A stretch of DNA of 64,000 nucleotides from Haloarchaeobius sp. HME9146 (lineage in GTDB: Archaea; Halobacteriota; Halobacteria; Halobacteriales; Natrialbaceae): assembly GCF_025399835.1 (NCBI RefSeq), contig NZ_JAODVR010000001.1:682001-746000 (forward strand), written 5' to 3'. This document shows, piece by piece, positions 17,851 through 26,222 of the stretch; the stretch's first letter is position 1; every line of letters starts with the position of its first letter. The notes beneath the pieces are model-generated. The model was not told the DNA's origin. It saw nothing but the letters and a program-made list of their open reading frames with translations, and ran no database searches. The translations under genes and the position numbers were made by a program.

Positions 17851-18285
17851 TCAGGTTGCGACGGTCACGGGTTCGACCGGCCCACCGGCCCGTCGCCAGC
17901 CGTCGAACCCGTCTTCGACCCGGATGACGTACGGGAAACCCATCTCGGCCGCGCGCTGGGCGGCGAGTGCGGCTCGGCTCCCGCCGGCAGAGTAGAAGAT
18001 GAGCTCCTTCCCCGGGTCGATTTCGTCGATAGCGTACGGGCTCTTCGGGTCGAGATAGAACTCGAGCATCCCACGCGAGGCGTGTATCGCGTCGGGTATC
18101 TTGCCAGTTCTCCGGAGCTCGATTCCGTCGCGCACGTCGACGAACAGCACGTCGCTGTCGCCGAACCGGGCCAGTGCGTCTGCGGGCTGGTACGCCCTGA
18201 CCGCGGCTTTCGCTTCCTTGACCAGCTCTCGATACCCCTTCGTCAGTGCCACCTGCTGGCGGCGTCCCCCCTGTTCGCTGGACAT
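17851..18285 (-). CDS. Rhodanese-like domain protein without the catalytic Cys
   Basis: A 144-residue protein with an N-terminal helix (about 1-35) and one rhodanese domain (about 40-140). The strand LFVDVRDGIELRRTGKIPDA is clear, but the active-site loop reads FYSAGGSRAALAA, with Ser where the persulfide-forming Cys should be. It therefore resembles a non-catalytic rhodanese module used for binding or regulation. The end, VIRVEDGFDGWRRAGGP, is typical of the family. It is convergent with rnz (72 bp). The start is ATG 18285. Confidence 0.85.
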   Translation of the reverse strand: MSSEQGGRRQQVALTKGYRELVKEAKAAVRAYQPADALARFGDSDVLFVDVRDGIELRRTGKIPDAIHASRGMLEFYLDPKSPYAIDEIDPGKELIFYSAGGSRAALAAQRAAEMGFPYVIRVEDGFDGWRRAGGPVEPVTVAT

Positions 18286-18392
18286 ACCTGTGTCTAGTGT
18301 GAACGTTTCCCAGACAGATAGCTCACTCCCCGTTTCTGGGCGGGTGAGAATCGGATGTGGCGCTGTCGGGCGGGCAGGGGCGCGCCACGGGA

Positions 18393-18399
18393 TTTATGG
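18393..18399 (+). promoter_or_regulatory. TATA-like box of the DUF460 gene
   Basis: TTTATGG is centred 27 nt before the GTG at 18423. This supports a leaderless transcript starting at that GTG and rules against the in-frame ATG at 18396, which overlaps the box itself. Confidence 0.55.
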
Positions 18400-18422
18400 C
18401 CACTGATTGCCTACCCCGGCGT

Positions 18423-20402
18423 GTGAGCGCCCGTACCACGGCCCTCGACGCCGTCATCTTCGGCGTCGACATCCAGAGCGGGGACGTCCGGGGTGACGCA
18501 CCTTCTTACGCGCTCGTCGTCTTCGACGGGGAATCCGTCGAACGCGACGTGGTCACCTACCGCAAGCTCCGCCGCCGCATCGACGCCGAGACGCCGGCTA
18601 TCGTGGCCACCGACAACATGTACGAACTCGCCGAGGACAAGGACGACCTGGTCCGCTTCCTCGGGAGCCTCCCGGACGAGACACGCCTCGTCCAGGTGAC
18701 GGGTGACGAACAGCCAGAACCCCTCTCCCGCGTCGCCTCGCGCTACGGGGTCCCTTACGGCAAGGACCCGATGCAGGAGGCCGAGGCCGCGGCCCGCCTC
18801 GCGGCCGGCAACGTCGGCTACGAGGTCAGCGCCTTCACCGACACGACACAGGTGAAGGTCTCGCGCGGTCGCTCGACAGGCAAGGGTGGCTGGAGCCAGG
18901 ACCGCTACACGCGGCGCATCCACGGGAACGTCAAGAAGCGTGCCCGCGAGGTCGAGTCGACCCTCACCGAGGCCGCCCTCGACTACGAGGTGGACGTGAC
19001 CGAGAAGTACGGCGGCTACTCCAGCGCGGTGTTCTCGGTGGACGCCCACCCTGCCGACATCCCACTCTCGCGGAACCGGTCGGGCGACACCCGCATCGAG
19101 ATAGAACGCGAGCGCCGCGACGGCATCGAGTTCGAACCCCTCGCGAAGCGCCGCGACCACGTCATCGTCGGGGTCGACCCCGGCACGACGACCGCGGTCG
19201 CCATCGTCGGCCTCGACGGGCAGGTGCTGGACGTGCTCTCGACCCGGACCGCCGACATGGCCGCCGTCATCGAGTGGGTGGTCGAACGCGGCCGCCCCGT
19301 CATCGTCGCCGCCGACGTGACGCCGATGCCGAACACGGTTCAACGTGTCCGCACGAGCTTCGACGCCGTCGGCTGGGAGCCGACGAGTGATCTGCCGGTC
19401 GACGAGAAGCAACACCGGACCCGCGAGACGGGGTACGACAACGACCACGAGCGCGACGCGCTCGCGGCGGCCCTGTTCGCCTACGACGACCACGAGGACC
19501 AGTTCGACCGTATCGCCCGCAAGACGCCGCCCCAGCTCGACCTCGGGACGGTCACGGCGAAGGTGCTCGCCGGCGAGGGCAACGTCGAGGCCGTCATCGA
19601 CGACCTCACCGAGTCCGAGGACGAGGGCGAGGAGGAGCACGAGCACGACCCACGCGAACTGACCCAGGAGGAGAAGCGCATCCGCGACCTCGAACGACAG
19701 GTCGAACGCCTCGACGAGCACGTCGATTCGCTCGAGTCGACCATCGAGGAGAAGGACGAGCGTATCGAGGAACTCGAGCAAGAGCTCTCCGAGGCCCGCC
19801 GCGAGGAGCGCCGGGAGGCCCGCGAACGCCGGACCGTCACGCGACTGGAGCGCCGGAACCGGGCGCTCGAACGCGACCTGGACGAGAAGGACGAGGAGAT
19901 CGAGGCCCTCGAGGGCAAGCTGAAGCGGCTCAAGGAGCTGTGGAAGCTCGACCACTCGAACTTCGCGGACGTTTCGGAGAAGAAGAAGGGCCTCGTCCCG
20001 GTCAAACCCGTCGACAAGTTCACCAAGGACGCCATCGACGCCGCCCACGAGAGCTACGGGCTGGCGAAGGGCGACGTGGTGTACCTGCGCGACGCCTCCG
20101 GGGCCGGCCCGTCGACCGCCGAGAAGCTGGTCGCCCACGAGCCCCGGGTCGTCATCAAGGACGGCGGCCTGTCGGAGGCGGCCGACCAGATCCTGTTCGA
20201 GCACCGCATCCCGGTCGGCCCGGCCGACGACGTGGCGATGCAGGAGGTCGACGAACTCGCGGTCGCCCGCGAGGACGACGTGAAGGCCGTCATCGCGGAC
20301 TGGGAAGACCGCGCCGAGGAGCGCAAGAAGTCCCAGAAGAACGAGATGGTCGACCAGATAATCAGCGAACACCGGGCCGAGCGCGGCACCGGGCGGTTCT
20401 AA
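18423..20402 (+). CDS. DUF460 family RNase H-like/coiled-coil protein
   Basis: A 659-residue archaeal DUF460 protein. Residues about 1-230 form one domain (starting ALDAVIFGVDIQSGD), and about 240-370 a second with an RNase H-like look (HVIVGVDPGTTTAVAIVGLDG, VAADVTPMPNTVQR, NDHERDALAAALFAY; Asp/Glu residues at the expected strand ends). An acidic coiled coil at about 415-525 and a C-terminal domain at about 535-659 follow. The family is conserved across archaea; a nucleic-acid role is inferred from the RNase H-like fold and is not proven. The start is GTG 18423, supported by the promoter spacing. Confidence 0.82.
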   Translation: MSARTTALDAVIFGVDIQSGDVRGDAPSYALVVFDGESVERDVVTYRKLRRRIDAETPAIVATDNMYELAEDKDDLVRFLGSLPDETRLVQVTGDEQPEPLSRVASRYGVPYGKDPMQEAEAAARLAAGNVGYEVSAFTDTTQVKVSRGRSTGKGGWSQDRYTRRIHGNVKKRAREVESTLTEAALDYEVDVTEKYGGYSSAVFSVDAHPADIPLSRNRSGDTRIEIERERRDGIEFEPLAKRRDHVIVGVDPGTTTAVAIVGLDGQVLDVLSTRTADMAAVIEWVVERGRPVIVAADVTPMPNTVQRVRTSFDAVGWEPTSDLPVDEKQHRTRETGYDNDHERDALAAALFAYDDHEDQFDRIARKTPPQLDLGTVTAKVLAGEGNVEAVIDDLTESEDEGEEEHEHDPRELTQEEKRIRDLERQVERLDEHVDSLESTIEEKDERIEELEQELSEARREERREARERRTVTRLERRNRALERDLDEKDEEIEALEGKLKRLKELWKLDHSNFADVSEKKKGLVPVKPVDKFTKDAIDAAHESYGLAKGDVVYLRDASGAGPSTAEKLVAHEPRVVIKDGGLSEAADQILFEHRIPVGPADDVAMQEVDELAVAREDDVKAVIADWEDRAEERKKSQKNEMVDQIISEHRAERGTGRF

Positions 20403-20631
20403 GCGACTCTGCTTATATTCCGCTGGCTCTGTCGAAATACGCCGATGATGACAGGAGTGGCGTGCTGAATATAGAGGATGAGTCTATCAACGAACGAGTT
20501 GCTGGCAAACGCTATTGTAGTATCCACACGAATCTCAGTCATCACCAGCATGGACGGGCGTGAGCTATCCGACGAAATGGTCGCTGAGATGAGCTCGCAC
20601 CACGTTCCGTCTCTCTGCGAACCCATCGCCA
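20403..20631. other. AT-richer intergenic patch, possible insertion-sequence scar
   Basis: The base composition drops in GC compared with the flanks. It contains GGCTCTGTCGAAATACG (20424-20440), which resembles insertion-sequence termini, and a related GCCGAAATATG occurs beyond the SDR gene at about 21640. No transposase fragment long enough to name is seen in any frame. The SDR promoter should lie here, but I cannot point to a clear TATA box. Confidence 0.25.
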
Positions 20632-21594
20632 ATGTCTGAACGACGCAATTCCCCCGATTCAGTCGACGAGGTAACTGGTGAGCTGCCTGCTGTCGGGACA
20701 GCCGTGGTGACGGGGGCGAACAGCGGACTCGGCTTCGAGGTGACGAAGGGTCTCGCCAAGAAGGGTACACACGTCGTGATGGCGTGCCGGAGCATCGAGC
20801 GCGGCTCGGACGCGAAACGGCGAATCGAAGCCGAGGTCCCGGGAGCGTCACTGACTGTGAACGAGCTCGACCTCGCCGACCTCGAGTCGGTCTCGGCGTT
20901 CGCCGAGTGGTTCACGTCGACGTACGACACGCTCGACGTACTCTGTAACAACGCGGGTGTGATGGCGATCCCACGCACGGAGACCGAACAGGGATTCGAG
21001 TACCAGTTCGGCGTCAACCACCTCGGACACTTCGCGCTCACCGCCCACCTCCTCCCCGTCCTACGGCAGACCACGGGCGAGTCCCGTGTCGTCGTGCAGA
21101 GTAGTGTCGGGCACAGGAACGGCGATATCGACTTCGAGGACCTCCAGGGCGAGGAGTCGTACAGTGCGTGGGGGGCGTACGGGCAGTCGAAACTCGCGAA
21201 CCTCCTCTTTGCATACGAACTCGACCGTCGACTCCGCATGGCGAAGGCGAGCGTGAAGAGCCTCGGCTGCCACCCGGGTGGGTCCAAGACGAACCTCCTG
21301 AACCACAGCGCCACACAGGGCGGGTTCCGACCCGACCTCCTGCTGATGAGACTCCTGAACGCAGTAATCGTACGGAGCGCCGAACGTGGCGCAGAGTCGA
21401 TGCTCTACGCAGCCCTCGACCCGAGTATCGACGGCGGCGAGTACGTCGGCCCCGACGGCTTCATGAACATGTACGGCGACCCGGTGGTCCAGCCGTCGAG
21501 CGACCGATCATACGATGAGACACTCGCCCGCCGTCTCTGGGGCGTCTCCGAAGACCTCACTGGGGTCTCGTTCGACCTCCCTGAACCGAACTAG
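20632..21594 (+). CDS. Short-chain dehydrogenase/reductase (retinol-dehydrogenase-like)
   Basis: A 320-residue SDR oxidoreductase, probably acting on an alcohol/ketone with NAD(P). It shows the cofactor loop TGANSGLGF, the NNAGVM strand, the catalytic Ser in VVVQSSVG and the YxxxK pair in AYGQSKLANL. The order and length fit the classical SDRs annotated as retinol dehydrogenase or oxidoreductase; the substrate is unknown. It stands alone between two AT-richer patches with possible insertion-sequence scars (20403-20631 and about 21600-21680), so lateral gain is possible. The start is ATG 20632. Confidence 0.88.
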   Translation: MSERRNSPDSVDEVTGELPAVGTAVVTGANSGLGFEVTKGLAKKGTHVVMACRSIERGSDAKRRIEAEVPGASLTVNELDLADLESVSAFAEWFTSTYDTLDVLCNNAGVMAIPRTETEQGFEYQFGVNHLGHFALTAHLLPVLRQTTGESRVVVQSSVGHRNGDIDFEDLQGEESYSAWGAYGQSKLANLLFAYELDRRLRMAKASVKSLGCHPGGSKTNLLNHSATQGGFRPDLLLMRLLNAVIVRSAERGAESMLYAALDPSIDGGEYVGPDGFMNMYGDPVVQPSSDRSYDETLARRLWGVSEDLTGVSFDLPEPN

Positions 21595-21684
21595 CGAGAG
21601 CGCTCCTGATACACTCGCGCCCTGTATTCAGCAGAGTTGCCGAAATATGTCACTGGTTGAGAGTTTCAACAAGACCATTCAACG

Positions 21685-22098
21685 TTACTTGTCACCACCG
21701 AGCGCCTCACGAACCGCCGAGTAGTCCACGTCCCGTCCCCGTGACTCGTATTCGTGCTCTGGCCAGAGGTCCAGCCCGTCCCCGGCTCGCCGCGGCGCGA
21801 CGTGCAGGTGGAAGTGTGCGACCGACTGATGGGCGGCCTCGCCGCTGTCGTGAAGGAGGTTCACGCCGTCGAAGCCGTGTCTCTGGAGGCGGGTCGCGAT
21901 GTCCCTCGCGTGGTCGCTGACCGCCCGAAGAGCCTCCTCGGGGATGTCGAACAGGCTCTCGTGGTGCGCTTTCGGAACGACCAGTAGGTGTCCCTCCGAG
22001 AAGGGGTCGAGGGGGGCGAACGCGAGCGTCTCGTCGGTCTCGTCGAGGACGAGCGCGTCGGCCTCGCCGGCGACGATATCACAGAAGATACAGTCCAT
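21685..22098 (-). CDS. HIT family nucleotide hydrolase
   Basis: A 137-residue histidine-triad protein that hydrolyses nucleoside phosphoramidates or adenylates at the alpha-phosphate. The triad is HFHLHVAP (HxHxH), with MDCIFCDIVAGEADA at the N terminus, where the Cys pair is the zinc-associated pattern of the Hint branch, and FSEGHLLVVPKAHHESL. Length and order are typical of archaeal Hint-like proteins. The start is ATG 22098, 54 bp beyond the ccdA stop. Confidence 0.92.
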   Translation of the reverse strand: MDCIFCDIVAGEADALVLDETDETLAFAPLDPFSEGHLLVVPKAHHESLFDIPEEALRAVSDHARDIATRLQRHGFDGVNLLHDSGEAAHQSVAHFHLHVAPRRAGDGLDLWPEHEYESRGRDVDYSAVREALGGDK

Positions 22099-22152
22099 AC
22101 CGGGGTGTCGCCCGTGGTGAGGGTAGTCGTTCCCCTGGTGTGTGGCGTGTTC

Positions 22153-22872
22153 TCACGCCAGCCCGAGCAGTGTCGCGCCGTCGAACTCCACGAAGAAGAG
22201 GTATATCTGGTAGACGCCAGCGCCCACGAGCAAGACCCCGGCGGCGCGGGTTATGCGTCCAGTGTTCCGGGTGAGTTTGCGCACGAACACGTCCCTCCCG
22301 AGCGCGGTCGCGACGGTCAGGAGTATCATCAGGACGCTCATCCCGGCCGCGTAGGCCACCAACCGGGCGACCCCGGCACCGGGGTTCGTCGTCAGCGCGC
22401 CGAGGACGACGCTGAAGAAGAGGGGTGCGGTACAGCCCGCGGCGGCCGCGGCGTACACCACGCCGAAGGCGACGTAGCCCCTCGCGGAGCGGTTCCGTTC
22501 CGGGAGGACGACCTGTCGGAGGCTGAGTTTCACGCCCAGCGCCATCGCCACGCCGAGGAGTATCAGCAGCGCCCCGACGACGAGTTCCAGAATCGCGATG
22601 TGCTGGAGGTACCGCGTGCCGAGGGTGACGACGACCCCGCCCAGAACGCCGTACACCGCGAAGAAGCCTACACTGACGAGCAGGGCGACGCCGACCGCCC
22701 GGCCGACGGTCGCCGCCGAGACGCCCCCGTCGGCGTCCTCGCTCTCGCTGGCACTCGTACCGACGTAGTAGGAGACGTAGCCCGGCAAGAGCGGAAACGC
22801 ACACGGCGCGAAGAAGGCTCCTGCGCCGAGGGTGAACGCGTACCAGAGCCAGGACGCGGCGAGGAAGTCCAT
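22153..22872 (-). CDS. ccdA: Cytochrome c biogenesis protein CcdA-like
   Basis: A 239-residue membrane protein of the CcdA/DsbD transmembrane family, which moves electrons from cytoplasmic thioredoxin across the membrane for thiol reduction. Six hydrophobic segments are seen (about 12-32, 58-80, 88-108, 130-155, 162-185, 203-225). The paired redox Cys are in [13 protein letters not shown] (first segment) and [11 protein letters not shown] (fourth), each next to the Pro residues of the family. The start is ATG 22872. No cytochrome c maturation genes are adjacent, so its partner is unknown. Confidence 0.9.
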   Translation of the reverse strand: MDFLAASWLWYAFTLGAGAFFAPCAFPLLPGYVSYYVGTSASESEDADGGVSAATVGRAVGVALLVSVGFFAVYGVLGGVVVTLGTRYLQHIAILELVVGALLILLGVAMALGVKLSLRQVVLPERNRSARGYVAFGVVYAAAAAGCTAPLFFSVVLGALTTNPGAGVARLVAYAAGMSVLMILLTVATALGRDVFVRKLTRNTGRITRAAGVLLVGAGVYQIYLFFVEFDGATLLGLA

Positions 22873-22922
22873 GGTCGATTCGAGGCTGTGGTCCGATATA
22901 TAGCTCGGGCGGTCTGGCGTGC

Positions 22923-23153
22923 TCAGAACATTCCGCCCATACCGACCATCGAGAGCATGCTGCTCACGAGCGCCTTGACGAAGAGCGCCATCCCGAGGAC
23001 GAAGACGGCGAGCCCGGCCGCGACGATGGGGTTCCCGAGCGCGACCACGCCGATGCCCACGAGCATCAGGATACCGCCGAGGCCTCCGTAGAGACCGAGC
23101 ATCTTTCCGAACTTGCCGCCGAACGCGCTGGACTGGGACGAATCTGCTGCCAT
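22923..23153 (-). CDS. Small haloarchaeal membrane protein
   Basis: 76 residues with a short polar N terminus ([17 protein letters not shown]) and two hydrophobic segments (about 20-40 and 44-64), ending in a Gly/Met-rich tail. No functional motif is seen. It lies 50 bp upstream of ccdA on the same strand and may be co-transcribed with it. The ATG at 23153 is preferred: the longer frame upstream is Arg/His-rich and unlike the rest. Confidence 0.65.
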   Translation of the reverse strand: MAADSSQSSAFGGKFGKMLGLYGGLGGILMLVGIGVVALGNPIVAAGLAVFVLGMALFVKALVSSMLSMVGMGGMF

Positions 23154-23277
23154 GGTCTCCCGTCGCGGGGCCACGGGATTAAACGGCATGGTTCGTGTGT
23201 GGAATCTGGCGTGACCAGTCGGGCGGTCGCGCTTCCGTGCCACCGCGCTCGAACCCCGTCGAGAGAGCTTGAAAAAG

Positions 23278-23284
23278 TTAAAAA
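23278..23284 (+). promoter_or_regulatory. TATA-like box of eif1A
   Basis: TTAAAAA follows a purine-rich BRE-like run (TTGAAAAAG) and is centred 26 nt before the ATG at 23307, which is leaderless geometry. Confidence 0.55.
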
Positions 23285-23306
23285 CGTCGGCCACCAAGCA
23301 CCACGT

Positions 23307-23597
23307 ATGAGTGACAACGAGGGCGGCGGTCGACGTAACCTTCGTATGCCAGACGACGACGAGGTGTTCGCGACGGTGACGAACATGCTCGGCGCGAACC
23401 GTGTCAGAGTCCGCTGTGCCGACGGCGTCGAGCGCACAGCCCGGATTCCGGGCAAGATGCAAAAGCGCGTGTGGATCCGCGAGGACGACGTGGTCCTCGT
23501 GAGCCCGTGGGACTGGCAGGACGAGAAGGCAGACATCACCTGGCGCTACGAGAAACAGGACGCCGACCAGCTCCGCCAGGAAGGTCACATCCAGTAA
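23307..23597 (+). CDS. eif1A: Translation initiation factor aIF1A
   Basis: A 96-residue archaeal IF1A, an OB-fold protein that binds the ribosomal A site during initiation. The family core is visible: [36 protein letters not shown] and [20 protein letters not shown]. The N-terminal Gly/Arg run ([12 protein letters not shown]) is typical. It opens the aIF1A-Rio1-Dim2 neighbourhood common in archaea. The 260 bp that follow it hold no gene; a repeated CCAGAAC (23719, 23746) is the only pattern I see there. Confidence 0.96.
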   Translation: MSDNEGGGRRNLRMPDDDEVFATVTNMLGANRVRVRCADGVERTARIPGKMQKRVWIREDDVVLVSPWDWQDEKADITWRYEKQDADQLRQEGHIQ

Positions 23598-23857
23598 CGC
23601 CGCAGTCGTCTTCGTTTCTGCGTGCTCGGTCCGGTAGCGGCTGCTGGGATGTTCGGCCGGTTTCCCTCGCTATCGGCGCGAGTGAATCGCCAATCCGCAG
23701 TCCCAGCGCTCGGAGCTCCAGAACTCTGGGCCCGCCCTGGTCCAGAACCGACCACTGTTCTCTGCCGGATGAAAGAGGAACGCACCGCTTCACGCCCTCA
23801 TCTCTCCCAGCCGGCGATACCAAGGCTGATACCGCTACACCACATGGATTGGACTAG

Positions 23858-24756
23858 ATGACAGAGGAGTACGGACTGGTGGAGCCCGAGGCCGTCGAGA
23901 CGCCCGGCGACGAGTGGGAGGAGATCGACGTCTCCGACACGGAAGCCGACCGTATCGCACGGAAACGAGACCGAAAGTTCAGTCAGTTCCGGAAACGAAT
24001 CAAGGACGCCGACCAGTTCAAGGTCGAGGCGTCGGTGTTCGACGACGCGACCTACGCCGCCCTGTACAAGCTGGTGCAGGACGGCTGGGTCGACGCGCTC
24101 GGGGGCCCATCTCGACGGGGAAGGAGGCGAACGTCTACACCGCACTCGGTGGGGACCGCTCGGCGCGTGACCTGGACGAGGAGAGCCCAGAGGTGGCCAT
24201 CAAGGCGTACCGCATCAATGCCTCCGACTTTCGGGACATGCGGGACTACCTGACCGGGGACCCGCGCTTCGAGGGCATCGGCTCGAAGAAGTCACAGGTC
24301 GTGCTCGCGTGGGTACGAAAGGAGTATGCGAACCTCGAACGCGCCCAGAAGGCAGGCGTCAGGGTGCCACAGCCGCTGGCGGTCGAGCGAAACCTGCTCG
24401 TGATGGAGTACATCGGCGAGGAGGACGGGCGGGCGAAACGGCTCGCCGAGGTCCACGTCGAGAACCCCGAGACGGCGTACGAGGTCGTCCGCGAGTACAT
24501 GCGGCGGCTGCACCGGTCCGGGCTGGTCCACGGCGACCTCTCGGAGTACAATATGGTCATCCACGAGGGTGAACTGGTCGTCATCGACCTCGGGCAGGCC
24601 GTGACAGTCCACCACCCGAACGCTCAGGACTTCCTCGAACGCGACTGCCGGAACGTCGCGAACTTCTTCGCCCGTCAGGGTGTCGACGTGACCGGCGACG
24701 ACCTCTACGATTTCGTGGTCGAACAGGGCGACTGGGCCGACGACGACGAGGAGTAG
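23858..24756 (+). pseudogene. rio1: RIO1 serine/threonine kinase, frameshifted (or -1 recoded)
   Basis: Rio1 is an atypical kinase/ATPase of 30S subunit maturation, about 299 residues when the two frames are joined. The first frame (ATG 23858) gives residues 1-84, ending QDGWVDALGGP, and then runs into a nonsense tail. The rest, ISTGKEANVYTAL onward, continues in the -1 frame to 24756, with the catalytic HGDLSEYNM and metal-binding VVIDLGQAV loops intact. The break is at five Gs (24101-24105). One extra G would restore GGPISTGKEA perfectly, so a deletion or assembly error is likely. The site also spells G-GGC-CCA (24103-24109), a formal -1 slippery heptamer. Both halves keep normal codon use. 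Confidence 0.85.
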
Positions 24757-24782
24757 CTCCGGTTCCCACGAGAGCGAAACGG

Positions 24783-24788
24783 CTAAAC
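24783..24788 (+). promoter_or_regulatory. TATA-like box of the trpS1 leader
   Basis: CTAAAC, inside GGCTAAACGA and preceded by a BRE-like GCGAAAC, is centred 27 nt before the ATG at 24812. The same form (TTAAACG at -27) precedes dim2. It predicts that transcription begins at the first base of the short leader reading frame and 156 nt before trpS1. Confidence 0.5.
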
Positions 24789-24811
24789 GACAGAAGCTGA
24801 TACGTTCTCCC

Positions 24812-24889
24812 ATGCAGTCCGCTCCCTGCTGGCGGTGGCACACGTTCTCGGGAGCGGACAGTATCGCGTGCGGCGTCGGCGTGGCGTAA
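24812..24889 (+). CDS. Candidate Trp-containing leader peptide
   Basis: A 25-codon reading frame with ATG at the predicted transcription start and TAA at 24887-24889. It reads MQSAPCWRWHTFSG and continues to VGVA. Trp codons are at 24830-24832 and 24836-24838, so 2 of 25 residues are Trp, a rare amino acid. The Trp codons lie in the loop of a perfect 10-bp hairpin and inside a 7-nt block complementary to the region just before trpS1. Position, length and Trp codons match leader peptides of ribosome-mediated attenuators. Conservation in relatives is untested, so this remains a candidate. Confidence 0.45.
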   Translation: MQSAPCWRWHTFSGADSIACGVGVA

Positions 24890-24951
24890 CCGGGCTGGCG
24901 GCGACGCGGTGCTCCCTTCGTTCTCTCTACGCACTGCCCGCAAGCCGCCAG
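24817..24951 (+). promoter_or_regulatory. Candidate tryptophan attenuator/switch RNA before trpS1
   Basis: Pairing blocks: arm 1 GTCCGCTCCC (24817-24826) pairs perfectly with arm 2 GGGAGCGGAC (24850-24859). Arm 2's GGGAGC can instead pair with GCTCCC (24911-24916). CTGGCGG at 24829-24835 (over the first Trp codon) and again in CTGGCGGC at 24895-24902 both complement GCCGCCAG (24944-24951), which ends 16 nt before the trpS1 ATG. GCGTCG (24873-24878) pairs with CGACGC (24902-24907). These are mutually exclusive folds that a ribosome stalled on Trp codons would change. No strong oligo-T terminator is seen; 24914-24929 is only pyrimidine-rich, so control may be at translation. Confidence 0.45.
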
Positions 24952-24967
24952 TCTCACGCATATCACG

Positions 24968-26173
24968 ATGACACACCACGACGACACGACAGACGCACCG
25001 CACGCCACGAACGACAGCCAGCACGACGACTTCACCGTCACACCCTACGAGGTCGCCGGGACGGTCGATTACGAGAGACTGCTCGAGCAGTTCGGTGCGG
25101 ACCGCCTCACCCCCGAGCAGGTCGCGCGGTTCCCCGACCACCCGATGCTCCGGCGGGGCATCTACTACGCCGGCCGGGATGTCGACCCGTACCTCGACGC
25201 CGCCGAGAACGACGAGCCCCACAGCATCGTCACCGGTATCGGGCCGTCGGGGCCGATGCACATCGGGCACGTCCTCGTGTTCTACCTCGCGAAGCGACTC
25301 CAGGAAGTCACGGGCGCACACGTCTACATCCCGCTGTCGGACGACGAGAAGTACTACTCGAAGGACCTCACGTATCCCGAAATCGGCGAGTACACGCGAC
25401 AGAACCTGCGGGACCTCCTCGCGGTCGGGTTCGACCCCGACCTGACGACCATCGTCGTCGACACGGCCGACGCCGACGTGGTGTACCCCCTCGCGAGCGC
25501 GTTCGCGAAGCACCTTACACAGGCGACGGTCGACGCGACCTACGGCGACCCGGAGAACGTCGGCCTCTCGTTCTACCCGGCGGTCCAGACCGCCCATCTC
25601 CTGCTGCCCCAGCTCGTCCACGGCGCGCACCCGACGCTGGTGCCGGTCGCGGTCGACCAGGACCCGCACATCCGGGTGTGTCGGGACGTGGCCGCGAAAC
25701 AGCGCTTTCCAGTACAGAAACCGGGCGCGCTCCTGGGTAAATTCCTGCCGGACCTCTCGGGGCCGGGCAAGATGTCGAGCAGCGCCGACGTGCCGAGCAT
25801 CACCCTCGACGACGACCCCGAGACGGTCCGCGATACCGTGTTGACCCACGCCTTCTCGGGTGGCCAGACGAGCCTCGAAGCGCACCGTGAACACGGTGGC
25901 GACCCGACGGTCGACGTGTCGTTCCAGTTGCTCCGGTTCTTCTTCGAGCCGGACGACGACGAGGTCGACCGACTCGCCCGCGAGTACCGGGCTGGCGAAC
26001 TCCTCAGCGGGGAGTTGAAAGAACGGGCCGCCGAGCGAATCAGCGAGTTCCTCGCCGAACACCAGGACCGGAAGGCTGCCCTGGGTTCCCTCGACGACGA
26101 ACTGCCGGCGTACCGGCTCGGAGCCGACGCGAGACGGACCGCCCTCGATGCCGTCGGCATCGGGGGACTCTGA
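24968..26173 (+). CDS. trpS: Tryptophan--tRNA ligase, eukaryote-like (TrpRS 1)
   Basis: Class I TrpRS of 401 residues, charging tRNA-Trp with ATP. The HIGH motif is GPSGPMHIGHVLVFYL and the KMSKS motif is GPGKMSSSADVPS. Blocks such as PLSDDEKYYSKDLTYPE, VDQDPHIRVCRDVA and HAFSGGQTSLEAHREHGGDPTVDVSFQLL follow the eukaryotic/archaeal TrpRS closely. It differs strongly from the other TrpRS in the window (58966-60543), so this is a second, auxiliary enzyme. The His/Asp-rich N terminus (MTHHDDTTDAPH) is extra. It starts 78 nt after the candidate leader peptide. An auxiliary TrpRS often serves stress or resistance to tRNA-synthetase inhibitors; that role is inferred. Confidence 0.9.
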   Translation: MTHHDDTTDAPHATNDSQHDDFTVTPYEVAGTVDYERLLEQFGADRLTPEQVARFPDHPMLRRGIYYAGRDVDPYLDAAENDEPHSIVTGIGPSGPMHIGHVLVFYLAKRLQEVTGAHVYIPLSDDEKYYSKDLTYPEIGEYTRQNLRDLLAVGFDPDLTTIVVDTADADVVYPLASAFAKHLTQATVDATYGDPENVGLSFYPAVQTAHLLLPQLVHGAHPTLVPVAVDQDPHIRVCRDVAAKQRFPVQKPGALLGKFLPDLSGPGKMSSSADVPSITLDDDPETVRDTVLTHAFSGGQTSLEAHREHGGDPTVDVSFQLLRFFFEPDDDEVDRLAREYRAGELLSGELKERAAERISEFLAEHQDRKAALGSLDDELPAYRLGADARRTALDAVGIGGL

Positions 26174-26190
26174 CCCGGAATGGCACGGAA

Positions 26191-26200
26191 TCTAGATATC
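26191..26200 (+). promoter_or_regulatory. TATA-like box of the winged-helix regulator
   Basis: TCTAGATATC is centred about 27 nt before the ATG at 26223, indicating a separate, leaderless transcript that starts only 18 bp after trpS1 ends. Confidence 0.5.
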
Positions 26201-26222
26201 ACCCGGTCGCCTGCTAGATGTC

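Noticed and set aside
20399-20851. Minus-strand frame before and into the SDR gene considered as a transposase remnant
   Set aside because: No DDE or HUH motif; most of it is antisense to the SDR coding region.
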